NCBI RefSeq assembly: GCF_008477545.1
Contig: NZ_VORA01000001.1
Span: 1,302,001 to 1,366,000 of the forward strand
From: Roseibium aestuarii
GTDB taxonomy: Bacteria > Pseudomonadota > Alphaproteobacteria > Rhizobiales > Stappiaceae
Direction: 5' to 3'
DNA: 64,000 bases
This document shows, in pieces, positions 8,717 through 19,289 of this stretch. The notes beneath the pieces were generated by a model that saw only the letters and a program-made list of their open reading frames with translations, was not told the DNA's origin and did no database searches. Position 1 is the first letter of the stretch. Every line of letters starts with the position of its first letter. The translations under genes and the position numbers were made by a program.

Positions 8717-8833
8717 TCCCGCTCCGGCCCGGTAGGACTCCGGATCCCGACAATTTTAACGAGCCTCTTGGCGGTGTCGGAAGAAAATCCTGTCACAGTG
8801 ACCGGATCGAACATCGAGCCGGGACGGTCCGTG

Positions 8834-8953
8834 ATGAAATTCCTCTGTGGCGGCTTCTTTCTGGCGGCGGCGATCCTGGCGATCGTCGCCTCTGCCCAAC
8901 CGGAGGCGACGCCCTCTCCGGTCGTCCAGACCCATCGCGCAAGCCTTCCCTAG
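8834..8953 (+). CDS. Possible 39-residue secreted or membrane peptide
   Basis: Small frame MKFLCGGFFLAAAILAIVAS then a short polar tail ending THRASLP. The sequence resembles a signal peptide with a tiny mature part. The ribosome-binding site is weak (GGGACGG) and alternative GTG/TTG starts exist upstream at 8831 and 8768. Coding is possible but not proved. The rest of 8717-9068 shows nothing else. Confidence 0.35.
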   Translation: MKFLCGGFFLAAAILAIVASAQPEATPSPVVQTHRASLP

Positions 8954-9068
8954 GCGCGAAGAGACCTGTCACTGCGTCGGGCTGGCCGCGAAGCGGCGTT
9001 CCTTGCTATAAGGACGAAGCCCCGTCTGGCATCAGTCGCAAGGGCCCCCTGCAGGACCAGAGGCGAGC

Positions 9069-9977
9069 GTGGCCCAGAAGCCCCCAGTTTCCCGATCCCC
9101 ATCTTCGAAACCGCCCGTTCCGCGCTATCATCTCTACGGCGAGGACGGCCCGGCGGAAGACTTCGATTTCTTCCACGTGGAGACGATCCCGGCCCGGTCC
9201 CGGTCGCTCGGCTGGTCCCTCGAGCCCCATTCCCATGCCCATCTTTTCCAGATTCTGCTGATCCTTGCGGGCTCCGGCCGGCTTGCCGCAGACGGCGAGG
9301 AGGCGACGATTGCCCCCGCGACCGCCGTCTATGTGCCCGCCGGATCGATCCATGGCTGGACCTTCGAGCCCGGCACCGAGGGTTATGTGGTCTCCTTCAC
9401 CGGTGACTATCTGACCGGCGGTGGCGAGGACCTCACCCAGGCGGAGCGGGCCGCGCTGACCTGTCCGGGCACCCGGGTGGTGAAGCTCGATGCCACAGGC
9501 GCGCGCAGGCTGTCCTTTGCCTTGCAGGAAATGGCGGTCGAGCGGGACAGGGCAGGGGCACGGCGGGCGATCTTCCGCACGCTTCTCGGGCTCTCGCTGG
9601 TTCTTCTCTTCGACCCGGCGGAGCGGTCGGTCCAGGCGGAGCCGGGCCGCGAATTCTCCCTCGTCCAGTTCAAGGCGCTGGTCGAGGATCACTTCCTGAC
9701 CGAACGTGGCGCGGAGTTTTATGCGGATGCGCTGGGTCTGAGCGTCGCCCGCCTCAACCGCTTCTGCCGTCTCTTCCTCGACCGCACGGCCGCTCAGGCG
9801 GTGCGCGACCGGGTCATGCTGGAGGCCAAGCGCCTGCTGACCTTCTCCGGCCGTAGCGTGCAGGAGGTCGCCTTCGATCTCGGCTATGACGATCCGGCCT
9901 ATTTTTCCCGTATTTTCCGCAAGGAAACCGGGCGCGCACCCCAAGACTTCCGCGCCGCCCCCGAGACGGACCGGTAA
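9069..9977 (+). CDS. AraC-family regulator with cupin sensor domain
   Basis: 302 residues from a GTG start. The N-terminal half is an AraC-type cupin (about residues 40-130: LEPHSHAHLFQILLILAGSG, then VYVPAGSIHGW). The C-terminal half carries two helix-turn-helix units (ALGLSVARLNRFCRLF and SVQEVAFDLGYDDPAYFSRIFRKETG). This layout matches the AraC-type PobR regulators that control 4-hydroxybenzoate hydroxylase, and pobA lies 600 bases away in convergent orientation. The PobR role is inference; classic pobR is divergent from pobA. Confidence 0.85.
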   Translation: MAQKPPVSRSPSSKPPVPRYHLYGEDGPAEDFDFFHVETIPARSRSLGWSLEPHSHAHLFQILLILAGSGRLAADGEEATIAPATAVYVPAGSIHGWTFEPGTEGYVVSFTGDYLTGGGEDLTQAERAALTCPGTRVVKLDATGARRLSFALQEMAVERDRAGARRAIFRTLLGLSLVLLFDPAERSVQAEPGREFSLVQFKALVEDHFLTERGAEFYADALGLSVARLNRFCRLFLDRTAAQAVRDRVMLEAKRLLTFSGRSVQEVAFDLGYDDPAYFSRIFRKETGRAPQDFRAAPETDR

Positions 9978-10131
9978 CGATCCGGCCATGCCAGCTTTCC
10001 CCAACGAGACCTGCCAAAATTAACGATAAGTCAGGAAAGCCCTCTGGGTTGCGGCCTGAGGGGTTGCACGTCGGGGCGAATGCATCTAATTGTTTCCATG
10101 TTGTTAATTTCTTGTTAACTTTTGAGTGTTG

Positions 10132-10440
10132 ATGACCAGTTCCCGCAAGTATTTCGCGGTTCACGCGTTTGCAGCGTTTTCGACTGGAATGACCTTGGCG
10201 GTCGGGCTCAACACCGAGACAGCCGTCAGCGTGATGCAGAGGTTCGTCGCGGACAGCCGCGAGGTCGGGGAGGACTTCCGGAAGTCGGGCGAATGGATCC
10301 GGAGATTTGATCCGGGTCACCTGTTCAAGGAAGGGGAGGAAACCGCATGGGCCGTTTTGGCTCTTCCAACCTTGCCCTTGAGCGCGGTAGCGGCAGGGCT
10401 TGAGGAGGCATTGCTTCTCATGCGTCGCTCCGGCTCCTGA
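10132..10440 (+). CDS. Hypothetical protein, 102 residues
   Basis: ATG at 10132 (GTG and TTG lie just before it in frame) with a weak GAGTG site. The product starts MTSSRKYFAVHAFAAFSTGM and ends LEEALLLMRRSGS. It has a Gly/Ala-rich hydrophobic stretch near residues 75-92 and a charged middle. No family recognised. An AT-rich promoter-like stretch (10086-10125) precedes it and the bidirectional terminator at 10514 follows it, which favours a real transcription unit. Confidence 0.45.
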   Translation: MTSSRKYFAVHAFAAFSTGMTLAVGLNTETAVSVMQRFVADSREVGEDFRKSGEWIRRFDPGHLFKEGEETAWAVLALPTLPLSAVAAGLEEALLLMRRSGS

Positions 10441-10513
10441 CCTGGCGCACCATCGCCGGATCAGGAGTGAGTATTTCGAGCAGGTCTTTGTTCGCAATTC
10501 ATTCTTTTAGGAA

Positions 10514-10543
10514 AAACCCCGCCGAAAGGCGGGGTTTCTTTTT
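10514..10543. terminator. Bidirectional terminator between the hypothetical gene and pobA
   Basis: Perfect 10-bp stem AAACCCCGCC / GGCGGGGTTT with a GAAA tetraloop. The plus side is followed by TTTCTTTTT and the minus side by TTTTTCC. It separates two convergent units and probably ends the pca-pobA transcript. Confidence 0.85.
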
Positions 10544-10576
10544 GGGGCCCGGCGCCGTGAGGAGCCGCAGGCCGCA

Positions 10577-11779
<1,203 letters not shown>

Positions 11780-11917
11780 CTAGGGAGCGCGCGCGCCGGG
11801 AGAATGGACGCGATTGCCTCATCGCTTGGACTTTTTGAACGCAGGGGAAAACGCAAGGCTCCAGAAGGACTTGTCGAAACGGTCAGAGGCGGACGACGAC
11901 CGCGCGCAAGCCACCGC

Positions 11918-11940
11918 CCGCCGGTGGTGCGCACCGGCGG
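11918..11940. other. Intercistronic hairpin between pcaB and pobA
   Basis: Perfect 9-bp stem CCGCCGGTG / CACCGGCGG with a five-base loop and no T-tract on either strand. It lies downstream of pcaB and upstream of pobA. It could protect the pcaB 3' end or mark RNA processing; termination is less likely. Confidence 0.45.
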
Positions 11941-11970
11941 CGTGAAGCGTCACAAACCTGATTCAGGGTC

Positions 11971-13311
11971 TCAGCTCTTGGCGCCAAGTGCCTGATGGGA
12001 TTCCAGAACCCGGTCGATCATCGGGCCGCTGGCCCCCATGTGCCGGGCCGGATCCTTGAGCGCTTCCCAGTCGACGGGCAGGTCGCAGCGTTGCGCCAGC
12101 ACGTCGAAGAGATGGGTGCCCGTCTCGTTCACGGCCTTGCAGGCGGACTTGACCAGCTCCTGCGCCTCCGGGCGGGGCATGTGGTCGGCCAGCGCGAACA
12201 TGGCAGCTTCCGCCAGCATCAAGCCGTTGGAGGCCTCGATATTGGCGCGCATGACATCGCCGCGCACGACCAGTTCGCTGGCCATGCGTGTGGCGGCAGC
12301 AAGCGCCGCGCCCGTGGCGATGACCATCTGGGGCAGGGTGAGCCATTCGATCGACCAGTTGGAGCCGGAACGCTCATGCTCGTGCAGCGCCGCCTGGTGC
12401 ATGGTGGCAAGCAGTCCCGCATTCTGGCGGGCAAGCGCCACGATGACTTCAGCTCCCACCGGATTGACCTTGTTGGGCATGGTGGAGGAGCCGCCGCCGG
12501 ACCCGGGCCGGAGTTCGGCCACCTCGTTCTGGGCCATCAGCATCACGTCCTGGGCCATCTTGCCCAGGGTGCCGGTGACGAGGGACAGCCAGCCCGCATA
12601 CTCGTCCAGCCCGTCGCGCATCGTGTGCCAGGGGGCGGGCGCAAGGCCGAGGCCGAGCCGGGCCGCAAGCGCGGCTTCCACCTCCATCGCCTTGTCGCCA
12701 AGGGCTGCCAGATTGCCCGCAGCACCCCCGAAGGAGAGCAGCAGCAGCCGGGCGCGAAGCCCCGGCAGGCGCTCGATATGGCGCAGGACGGCGCTAAGCC
12801 AGACCGCGCATTTCAGGCCGAAGCTCGTGGGCGTGGCCTGCTGGGTGCGGGTACGGGCGGCGACCGGCGTGTCGCGATGGGCCGCCGCAAGTCCGGCCAG
12901 GGTGTCGGCAAGCTGGCGCAGTCGAGCCTCATGCAGGTCGAGGGCGGATTTCAGCCGCAGGATCAGACCCGTGTCGGAAATGTCCTGGCTGGTCGCGCCC
13001 CAATGGAGGAAGCGGGCATGGTCCGCGTCCATCTGGGAGCGCAGCTCCTTGACGAGAGCGGGCACGGGAACCCCGTCGCTCAGCGTGCCCTCGCTCAGCC
13101 GGTGGGCGGCGATGCGGGCGCGGGCGCAGGTCTTCTCGATCATGGCCGCCGAGGCTTGCGGGATCACCCCGCAGGCCCCTTCGGCCGCCGCCAGCGCACC
13201 TTCCACATCCACCATCGCCTTGATCATCGCCTCATCGGTAAAGAGCGCGGCGGTGTCCGGGTCGGTGAAGAGCGGTCCGAGGACCTGACTGTCGAAGGCG
13301 GTGAGGCTCAT
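11971..13311 (-). CDS. pcaB: 3-carboxy-cis,cis-muconate cycloisomerase
   Basis: Fumarase/aspartase-superfamily enzyme that lactonises 3-carboxymuconate, the product of PcaHG, to 4-carboxymuconolactone. It has 446 residues. The superfamily signature GSSTMPNKVNP is near residue 274, with HWGATSQDISDTG near residue 103 (first conserved region) and RTRTQQATPTSFG near residue 154. The C-terminal cap is present and full length. It is the eighth pca gene of the block. The gap to pcaF upstream holds a CTCTCCCGG repeat. Confidence 0.94.
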   Translation of the reverse strand: MSLTAFDSQVLGPLFTDPDTAALFTDEAMIKAMVDVEGALAAAEGACGVIPQASAAMIEKTCARARIAAHRLSEGTLSDGVPVPALVKELRSQMDADHARFLHWGATSQDISDTGLILRLKSALDLHEARLRQLADTLAGLAAAHRDTPVAARTRTQQATPTSFGLKCAVWLSAVLRHIERLPGLRARLLLLSFGGAAGNLAALGDKAMEVEAALAARLGLGLAPAPWHTMRDGLDEYAGWLSLVTGTLGKMAQDVMLMAQNEVAELRPGSGGGSSTMPNKVNPVGAEVIVALARQNAGLLATMHQAALHEHERSGSNWSIEWLTLPQMVIATGAALAAATRMASELVVRGDVMRANIEASNGLMLAEAAMFALADHMPRPEAQELVKSACKAVNETGTHLFDVLAQRCDLPVDWEALKDPARHMGASGPMIDRVLESHQALGAKS

Positions 13312-13431
13312 GGAGGGTCCCTGGGGTGACGCGTCGGGGGATGGTCGGTGATGGGCGAGATTTACTGGATTCCAGCCTGGGGCGGAATGCAGAAAACGCG
13401 CGCCAATCCCTTACCCGATCCTGCGGGTCGA

Positions 13432-13478
13432 CCTCTCCCGGGACCGGGAGAGGTCGGAGCGAAGCGACGGGTGAGGGC
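13432..13478. repeat. CTCTCCCGG palindromic repeat, copy inside the pca block
   Basis: CCTCTCCCGG-GA-CCGGGAGAGG at 13432-13453 is identical to the palindrome at 615-636, followed by TCGGAGCGAAGCGACGGGTGAGGG (two short parts shared with 615-660). It sits between pcaF and pcaB in the same orientation as copy 1. Confidence 0.75.
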
Positions 13479-14684
<1,206 letters not shown>

Positions 14685-14691
14685 GATGGCC

Positions 14692-15468
14692 TCACTCGTT
14701 GCCGCCGCCATGGGCGGCCTTGGTGCGAGCATGCAGGTCGCGCAGGACCTCCAGCTCTTCGGCGGTGGGAACCGGCGTTTCGCCGACTTCTGCCGCGAAT
14801 TTCGCGGCCCAGCCCACGGTGGCGGAGACCTGTTCGCGGGTCACGCCCTGATGCAGGGAGGTGACGGTGAATTCCTTGGTCTCCGGATCCGGCTCCCAGA
14901 TCGCCAGATCGGTGATCAGCCGGGTCGGGCCCTTGGTGGTCACGCCGTGGGCCGCACGGTCGTTGCCGCCCTTGCCGTGGCCGAGCGAGGTGATGAAGTC
15001 GAGCTTGTCGACGAAGCCGCGCAGGGACTGCTTCATGGTGATGAAGATCTCGCCGCAGGAGACGGCGATTTCCGGCGCGCCGCCGCCGCCCGGCAGGCGG
15101 ACCTTCGGCTTGTCATAGTCACCGACGACGGTGGTGTTGATATTGCCGAACTTGTCGAGCTGGGCGCCGCCCAGGAAGCCGACGGTGATGCGCCCGCCCT
15201 GCAGCCAGTAGCGGAACATCTCCGGCACGGACACGGTGGTCAGTGCGGTGTCGCAGAGCTCGCCGTCGCCGATGGAGAGCGGAAGCACGTCCGGCGCGGT
15301 GCCGATGGTGCCGCTTTCATAGATCAGGGTGATGTCCGGCGCATGGGTCAGACGGGCCAGGTTGCAGGCGGCCGACGGCGCGCCGATGCCGACGAAGCAG
15401 ACATCGTCGTTCTTCAGCGCGCGGGCGGCGGCAACCGTCATCATTTCGGTGGGGGTGAATGCGGTCAT
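14692..15468 (-). CDS. pcaJ: 3-oxoadipate CoA-transferase, beta subunit
   Basis: With PcaI it moves CoA from succinyl-CoA to 3-oxoadipate. It has 258 residues from the ATG at 15468. The family Glu nucleophile region is ITLIYESGTIG (near residue 50), with LGGAQLDKFGNINTTVVGDY near residue 110 and a GGGGAPEIA turn near 133. The length and sequence style match the CatJ type (glutaconate-CoA-transferase-like, about 260 residues) and not the shorter PcaJ of Pseudomonas putida (about 213). The name pcaJ is given from context. Confidence 0.92.
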   Translation of the reverse strand: MTAFTPTEMMTVAAARALKNDDVCFVGIGAPSAACNLARLTHAPDITLIYESGTIGTAPDVLPLSIGDGELCDTALTTVSVPEMFRYWLQGGRITVGFLGGAQLDKFGNINTTVVGDYDKPKVRLPGGGGAPEIAVSCGEIFITMKQSLRGFVDKLDFITSLGHGKGGNDRAAHGVTTKGPTRLITDLAIWEPDPETKEFTVTSLHQGVTREQVSATVGWAAKFAAEVGETPVPTAEELEVLRDLHARTKAAHGGGNE

Positions 15469-15479
15469 TGGTCGTCTCC

Positions 15480-16337
15480 TCAACCCTGAACCTTGAGGGG
15501 CGCAACGCGCGTGGCAAAGACGTCGGGCGTCTCGTTCATCACGTGCTCGCGCATCCACTCCAGGAAGGTCTCCCGGTCGGCCGAGATCTTGTCCCACTCC
15601 AGATAGGCGGCGTTGTCGCGCGCATAATAGCCCTGGGTGTAGGACGGATGGGCGCCGCCGGGCACCTTGACCACGGAGGTCACGGTCCAGAAGGGCAGCA
15701 CGGTCGCATTGGGATGCACGTCGTCGAAGTCCTCGACGATCTCTTCCACGGTCACGACGGAGCGCTTTGCTGCCAGCACCGCTTCCTTCTGCACGCCGGT
15801 GATGCCCTCGATGAGCACATCGCCCTTCTTCGTCGCCTTCTGGGCGTGGATCACGGCCACGTCCGGACGGTGGGCGGGCACGGCGGCGAGCTCCTCGCCG
15901 GTGAAGGGGCAGGTGATGAACTTGATGTTCGGGTTCACCCGGGTCAGTTCCGCGCCGCGATAGCCGCGGAAGATGGCGCAGGGCAGGCCGCTCGCGCCCG
16001 CCTCATAGGCATTGGCCATGGCCGCGTGGGAATGTTCCTCGATCTCGATTGCCCGCGGCCACTGGTTCTCCACCGCATCGCGCAGGCGGCGCAGCAGGCC
16101 GACGCCCGGGTTGCCGGCAAAGGAGAAGACCAGCTTCTTCACCGCGCCCATGCCGATCATCTGGTCGTAGATGATGTCGGGGGTCATGCGGATGACGGTC
16201 AGGTCCTTGCGGCCCTGGCGCAGCACTTCGTGGGCGGCTGCATGGGGAATGAGATGGGTGAAGCCCTCGAAGGCGATGGTGTCGCCGTCCTTGATGTTCT
16301 CGGCGACGGCCTCGGAGAGGGTCTGGATTTTCGCCAT
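15480..16337 (-). CDS. pcaI: 3-oxoadipate CoA-transferase, alpha subunit
   Basis: Partner of PcaJ. It has 285 residues from the ATG at 16337; the upstream in-frame extension lacks similarity. The N-terminus DGDTIAFEGFTHLIPHAAAHE carries the CoA-transferase glycine turn region, followed by a DLTVIRMTPDIIYDQMIG block and FSFAGNPGVGLLRRLRDAVE. The size fits the CatI-type alpha subunit (about 282 residues). It ends 11 bases before pcaJ, and a strong hairpin separates it from pcaG. Confidence 0.92.
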   Translation of the reverse strand: MAKIQTLSEAVAENIKDGDTIAFEGFTHLIPHAAAHEVLRQGRKDLTVIRMTPDIIYDQMIGMGAVKKLVFSFAGNPGVGLLRRLRDAVENQWPRAIEIEEHSHAAMANAYEAGASGLPCAIFRGYRGAELTRVNPNIKFITCPFTGEELAAVPAHRPDVAVIHAQKATKKGDVLIEGITGVQKEAVLAAKRSVVTVEEIVEDFDDVHPNATVLPFWTVTSVVKVPGGAHPSYTQGYYARDNAAYLEWDKISADRETFLEWMREHVMNETPDVFATRVAPLKVQG

Positions 16338-16420
16338 GGATCCTACTCGGTGTTGAACGGGCGCCGGGGCGTCCGCGAAGGGAGGCAGGAACCGGTGCCG
16401 CACAGGGGGGAAGCGGAAAG

Positions 16421-16442
16421 GGACCGGGGCATCCCCCGGTCC
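16421..16442. other. Intercistronic hairpin between pcaG and pcaI
   Basis: Perfect 9-bp GC-rich stem GGACCGGGG / CCCCGGTCC with a CATC tetraloop, in a 125-base gap inside the pca block. There is no T-tract on the transcribed strand, so RNA stabilisation or processing seems more likely than termination. Confidence 0.55.
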
Positions 16443-16461
16443 GTGACGGGAAGACCCCGTG

Positions 16462-17088
16462 TCAGATGTCGAAGAAGACGGTCTCGCCGTCGCCCTGCAG
16501 ACGGATGTCGAAGGTGTAGATCACCTCGCCATCCTGCTCGGAACGCTCGGCGATCAGCGTCTTGCGCCGCTCGGCCAGCTCGATGCCGTTGAGCACCGGA
16601 TCGGTGCCGTTGGCGACGGTCTCGTCGGCGAAATAAAGCCGGGTATGCAGACCGATGTTGATGCCGCGCGCGACGATCCACAGGCTGATGTGCGGGGCCT
16701 GGGTGGAACCGTTGCGGCCCGGAACCTTGCCCGGCTTGATGGTCTTCAGGGTGAATTCACCGGTCTCGAAATCCGAGCAGATCCGGCCCCAGCCGCGGAA
16801 GTCGTCGTCCACGTCCTTGGTCTGGAAGTCTTCCGGGTGGTTGTACTTGCCATCCGTGTTGGCTTGCCAGCTCTCCAGCAGAACATCCTTCACCACCGCG
16901 TCGGAGCCGTCGAAGACGCGGCCCATGATCGTGATCCGCTCGCCCCGGGTGTTGGGGCCCGCGATCTCGTTGGTGAAGTTGTTCTCGAAGATGTCGAACC
17001 CCGCATAGGCCGGCGCCAGGCCGATATGCACATAGGGGCCGGCGGTCTGGGACGGGGTTTCCTTGATGAAGTCGAGCTTCTGCACCAT
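16462..17088 (-). CDS. pcaG: Protocatechuate 3,4-dioxygenase, alpha subunit
   Basis: Non-catalytic partner subunit of the intradiol ring-cleaving dioxygenase. It has 208 residues. The start MVQKLDFIKETPSQTAGPYVHIG matches the family, with RGERITIMGRVFDGSDA and LLESWQANTDGKYNHPED in the middle and APHISLWIVARGINIGLHTR in the core strand, where the subunit lacks the full iron ligand set. It follows pcaH by 3 bases, so it is tightly coupled and consistent with equal subunit synthesis. Confidence 0.95.
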   Translation of the reverse strand: MVQKLDFIKETPSQTAGPYVHIGLAPAYAGFDIFENNFTNEIAGPNTRGERITIMGRVFDGSDAVVKDVLLESWQANTDGKYNHPEDFQTKDVDDDFRGWGRICSDFETGEFTLKTIKPGKVPGRNGSTQAPHISLWIVARGINIGLHTRLYFADETVANGTDPVLNGIELAERRKTLIAERSEQDGEVIYTFDIRLQGDGETVFFDI

Positions 17089-17091
17089 GGC

Positions 17092-17913
<822 letters not shown>

Positions 17914-17956
17914 TCATTGCATGAACCGGGCAGGGCCCGGTCGAAGGCTCAGGTCG

Positions 17957-18349
17957 TCAGCCGGCCTTCATGCCGGCCAGCGTTTCCTTGGCAATCTTGA
18001 AGGCCGTGTTGGCGGCCGGCACACCGGCATAGATCGCCACATGCATCAGCACTTCCTTGATGTCGGCCTCACTCGCCCCGGTCTGGGCGGTGGCGCGGAT
18101 ATGCATGGCCAGTTCCTCGTGGTGGCCGAGGGCGGCCAGCAGCGCCAGGGTCACGATGGACCGCTCGCGCTTGGTGAAGGTGTCGTCCGCCCACACGGTG
18201 CCCCAGGCGCTTTCCGTGATCAGCGTCTGGAAGTCCCGGTCGAAATCGGTCGTGTTTGCTCCGGCGCGATCCACATGGGCATCGCCGAGCACGCTGCGGC
18301 GGGTGGTCATGCCGGTCTCGAAGCGGGATCCGGGGGCGCGGTTAGACAA
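17957..18349 (-). CDS. pcaC: 4-carboxymuconolactone decarboxylase
   Basis: Decarboxylates 4-carboxymuconolactone to 3-oxoadipate enol-lactone. It has 130 residues from a TTG start at 18349. An AGGAG site lies 7 bases upstream, and the resulting N-terminus ends FETGM then TRRSVLGDAHVDRA, as in other PcaC proteins; the ATG at 18310 would cut this off. The carboxymuconolactone-decarboxylase core TKRERSIVTLALLAALGHHEEL and the C-terminal EVLMHVAIYAGVPAANTAF are complete. The TTG overlaps the pcaD stop (TTGTCTAA), so the two are translationally coupled. Confidence 0.92.
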   Translation of the reverse strand: MSNRAPGSRFETGMTTRRSVLGDAHVDRAGANTTDFDRDFQTLITESAWGTVWADDTFTKRERSIVTLALLAALGHHEELAMHIRATAQTGASEADIKEVLMHVAIYAGVPAANTAFKIAKETLAGMKAG

Positions 18350-19136
18350 GGGAATTCTCCTGAAGGAAGGTGGTGATCGCGTCAGCGACCGTGTCCGGAA
18401 ACTCGACGCAGGGCAGGTGGCCTGCCCCGGGAATTTCCACATAGCGGGCACCCGCGACGAGGGCGGCGGTGGAGCGCACGAGCTCCGGCGGGGTCGACCC
18501 GTCCTCGGAGCCGCACAGGCACAGGACCGGAACCGAAATGGCGGCTGTCGAGGTGGTGAAATCTGTGTCGCGGATGGCAGCACACGTGCCCAGATAGCCA
18601 TCCTTCGGCGTCCGGGTCAGCATGGCGCGCCAGCCGGCCAGCTCATCGGCACGCTGGCTGCGGAACTGGGCCGAGAACCAGCGCTCCAGGATCGGCTCGG
18701 CAAGGGCTGCAATGCCGCCCTCATCGATGGCCGAGATCCGGGTGTTCCACATCTCCGGCGTGCTGATCTTGTGGGCGGTATCCATGAGGACCAGCGCACG
18801 CACCAGATCCGGGCGGCGGGCGGCGAGCCCCTGCGCGATCTGTCCCCCGACCGACAGGCCGACGAAGATGACCTTGGTGAGCCCCAGGCCATCGAGCACC
18901 GCGGCCGCATCGGACACCAGATCGTCCATCCCGTAGGGCGCGGGCGTCGCCCCGCTCAGCCCGTGGCCGCGCTTGTCATAGCGCACCATGCGGAAACGGC
19001 CCGATAGATGGCAGACAAGCCGGTCCCAGACCCGGAGGTCGGTTCCGAGCGAGTTGGCAAACACCAGCACGGGCAGGCCGGTTTCGCCGCTGTCCGTGTA
19101 ATGCAGGGTGAGGCCATTGGCCTTCATCATCTTCAA
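18342..19136 (-). CDS. pcaD: 3-oxoadipate enol-lactonase
   Basis: Alpha/beta hydrolase opening 3-oxoadipate enol-lactone to 3-oxoadipate. It has 264 residues from a TTG at 19136, or 262 from the ATG at 19130. GGAGGAG lies 7 bases before the TTG and 13 before the ATG, which favours TTG. The oxyanion region LVFANSLGTDLRVW is near residue 31, the nucleophile elbow is VGLSVGGQIAQG (near 97), the acid is near LCLCGSEDGSTPP and the histidine is in GAGHLPCVEFPD (near 245). It is the first gene of the pca block. Confidence 0.93.
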   Translation of the reverse strand: MKMMKANGLTLHYTDSGETGLPVLVFANSLGTDLRVWDRLVCHLSGRFRMVRYDKRGHGLSGATPAPYGMDDLVSDAAAVLDGLGLTKVIFVGLSVGGQIAQGLAARRPDLVRALVLMDTAHKISTPEMWNTRISAIDEGGIAALAEPILERWFSAQFRSQRADELAGWRAMLTRTPKDGYLGTCAAIRDTDFTTSTAAISVPVLCLCGSEDGSTPPELVRSTAALVAGARYVEIPGAGHLPCVEFPDTVADAITTFLQENSLV

Positions 19137-19219
19137 CGGGTGTCTCCTCCGAAACGCGGGACCCGTTCTGATCGTGCCTGCCCGAGGGCGAGCCGCTCAG
19201 CGGTTCCTTCGTGGAATTT

Positions 19220-19248
19220 ATATTTGACTCTCAGCGTGGTTATGTAAA
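19220..19248 (-). promoter_or_regulatory. Predicted promoter of the pca operon
   Basis: On the minus strand TTTACA and AAATAT are separated by 17 bases, ahead of the pcaD ribosome-binding site. A start site near 19213 would place the putative PcaQ site at 19270-19285 about 65 bases upstream, the usual activator position for LysR-type regulators. On the plus strand TTGACT (19224) and TAAAAT (19245) could serve pcaQ, giving overlapping divergent promoters. Confidence 0.5.
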
Positions 19249-19269
19249 ATGAGAAATTGAGCGATAATG

Positions 19270-19285
19270 ATAACCAGCTGGAATG
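19270..19285. promoter_or_regulatory. Candidate PcaQ-binding site
   Basis: ATAACC-N4-GGAATG lies between the divergent pcaD and pcaQ. The PcaQ box I recall from rhizobia is ATAACC-N4-GGTTAA; here the left half is perfect and only GG plus spacing match on the right. A second half-site, GGTTAT, is at 19238-19243. Binding is inference. Confidence 0.45.
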
Positions 19286-19289
19286 TCGA

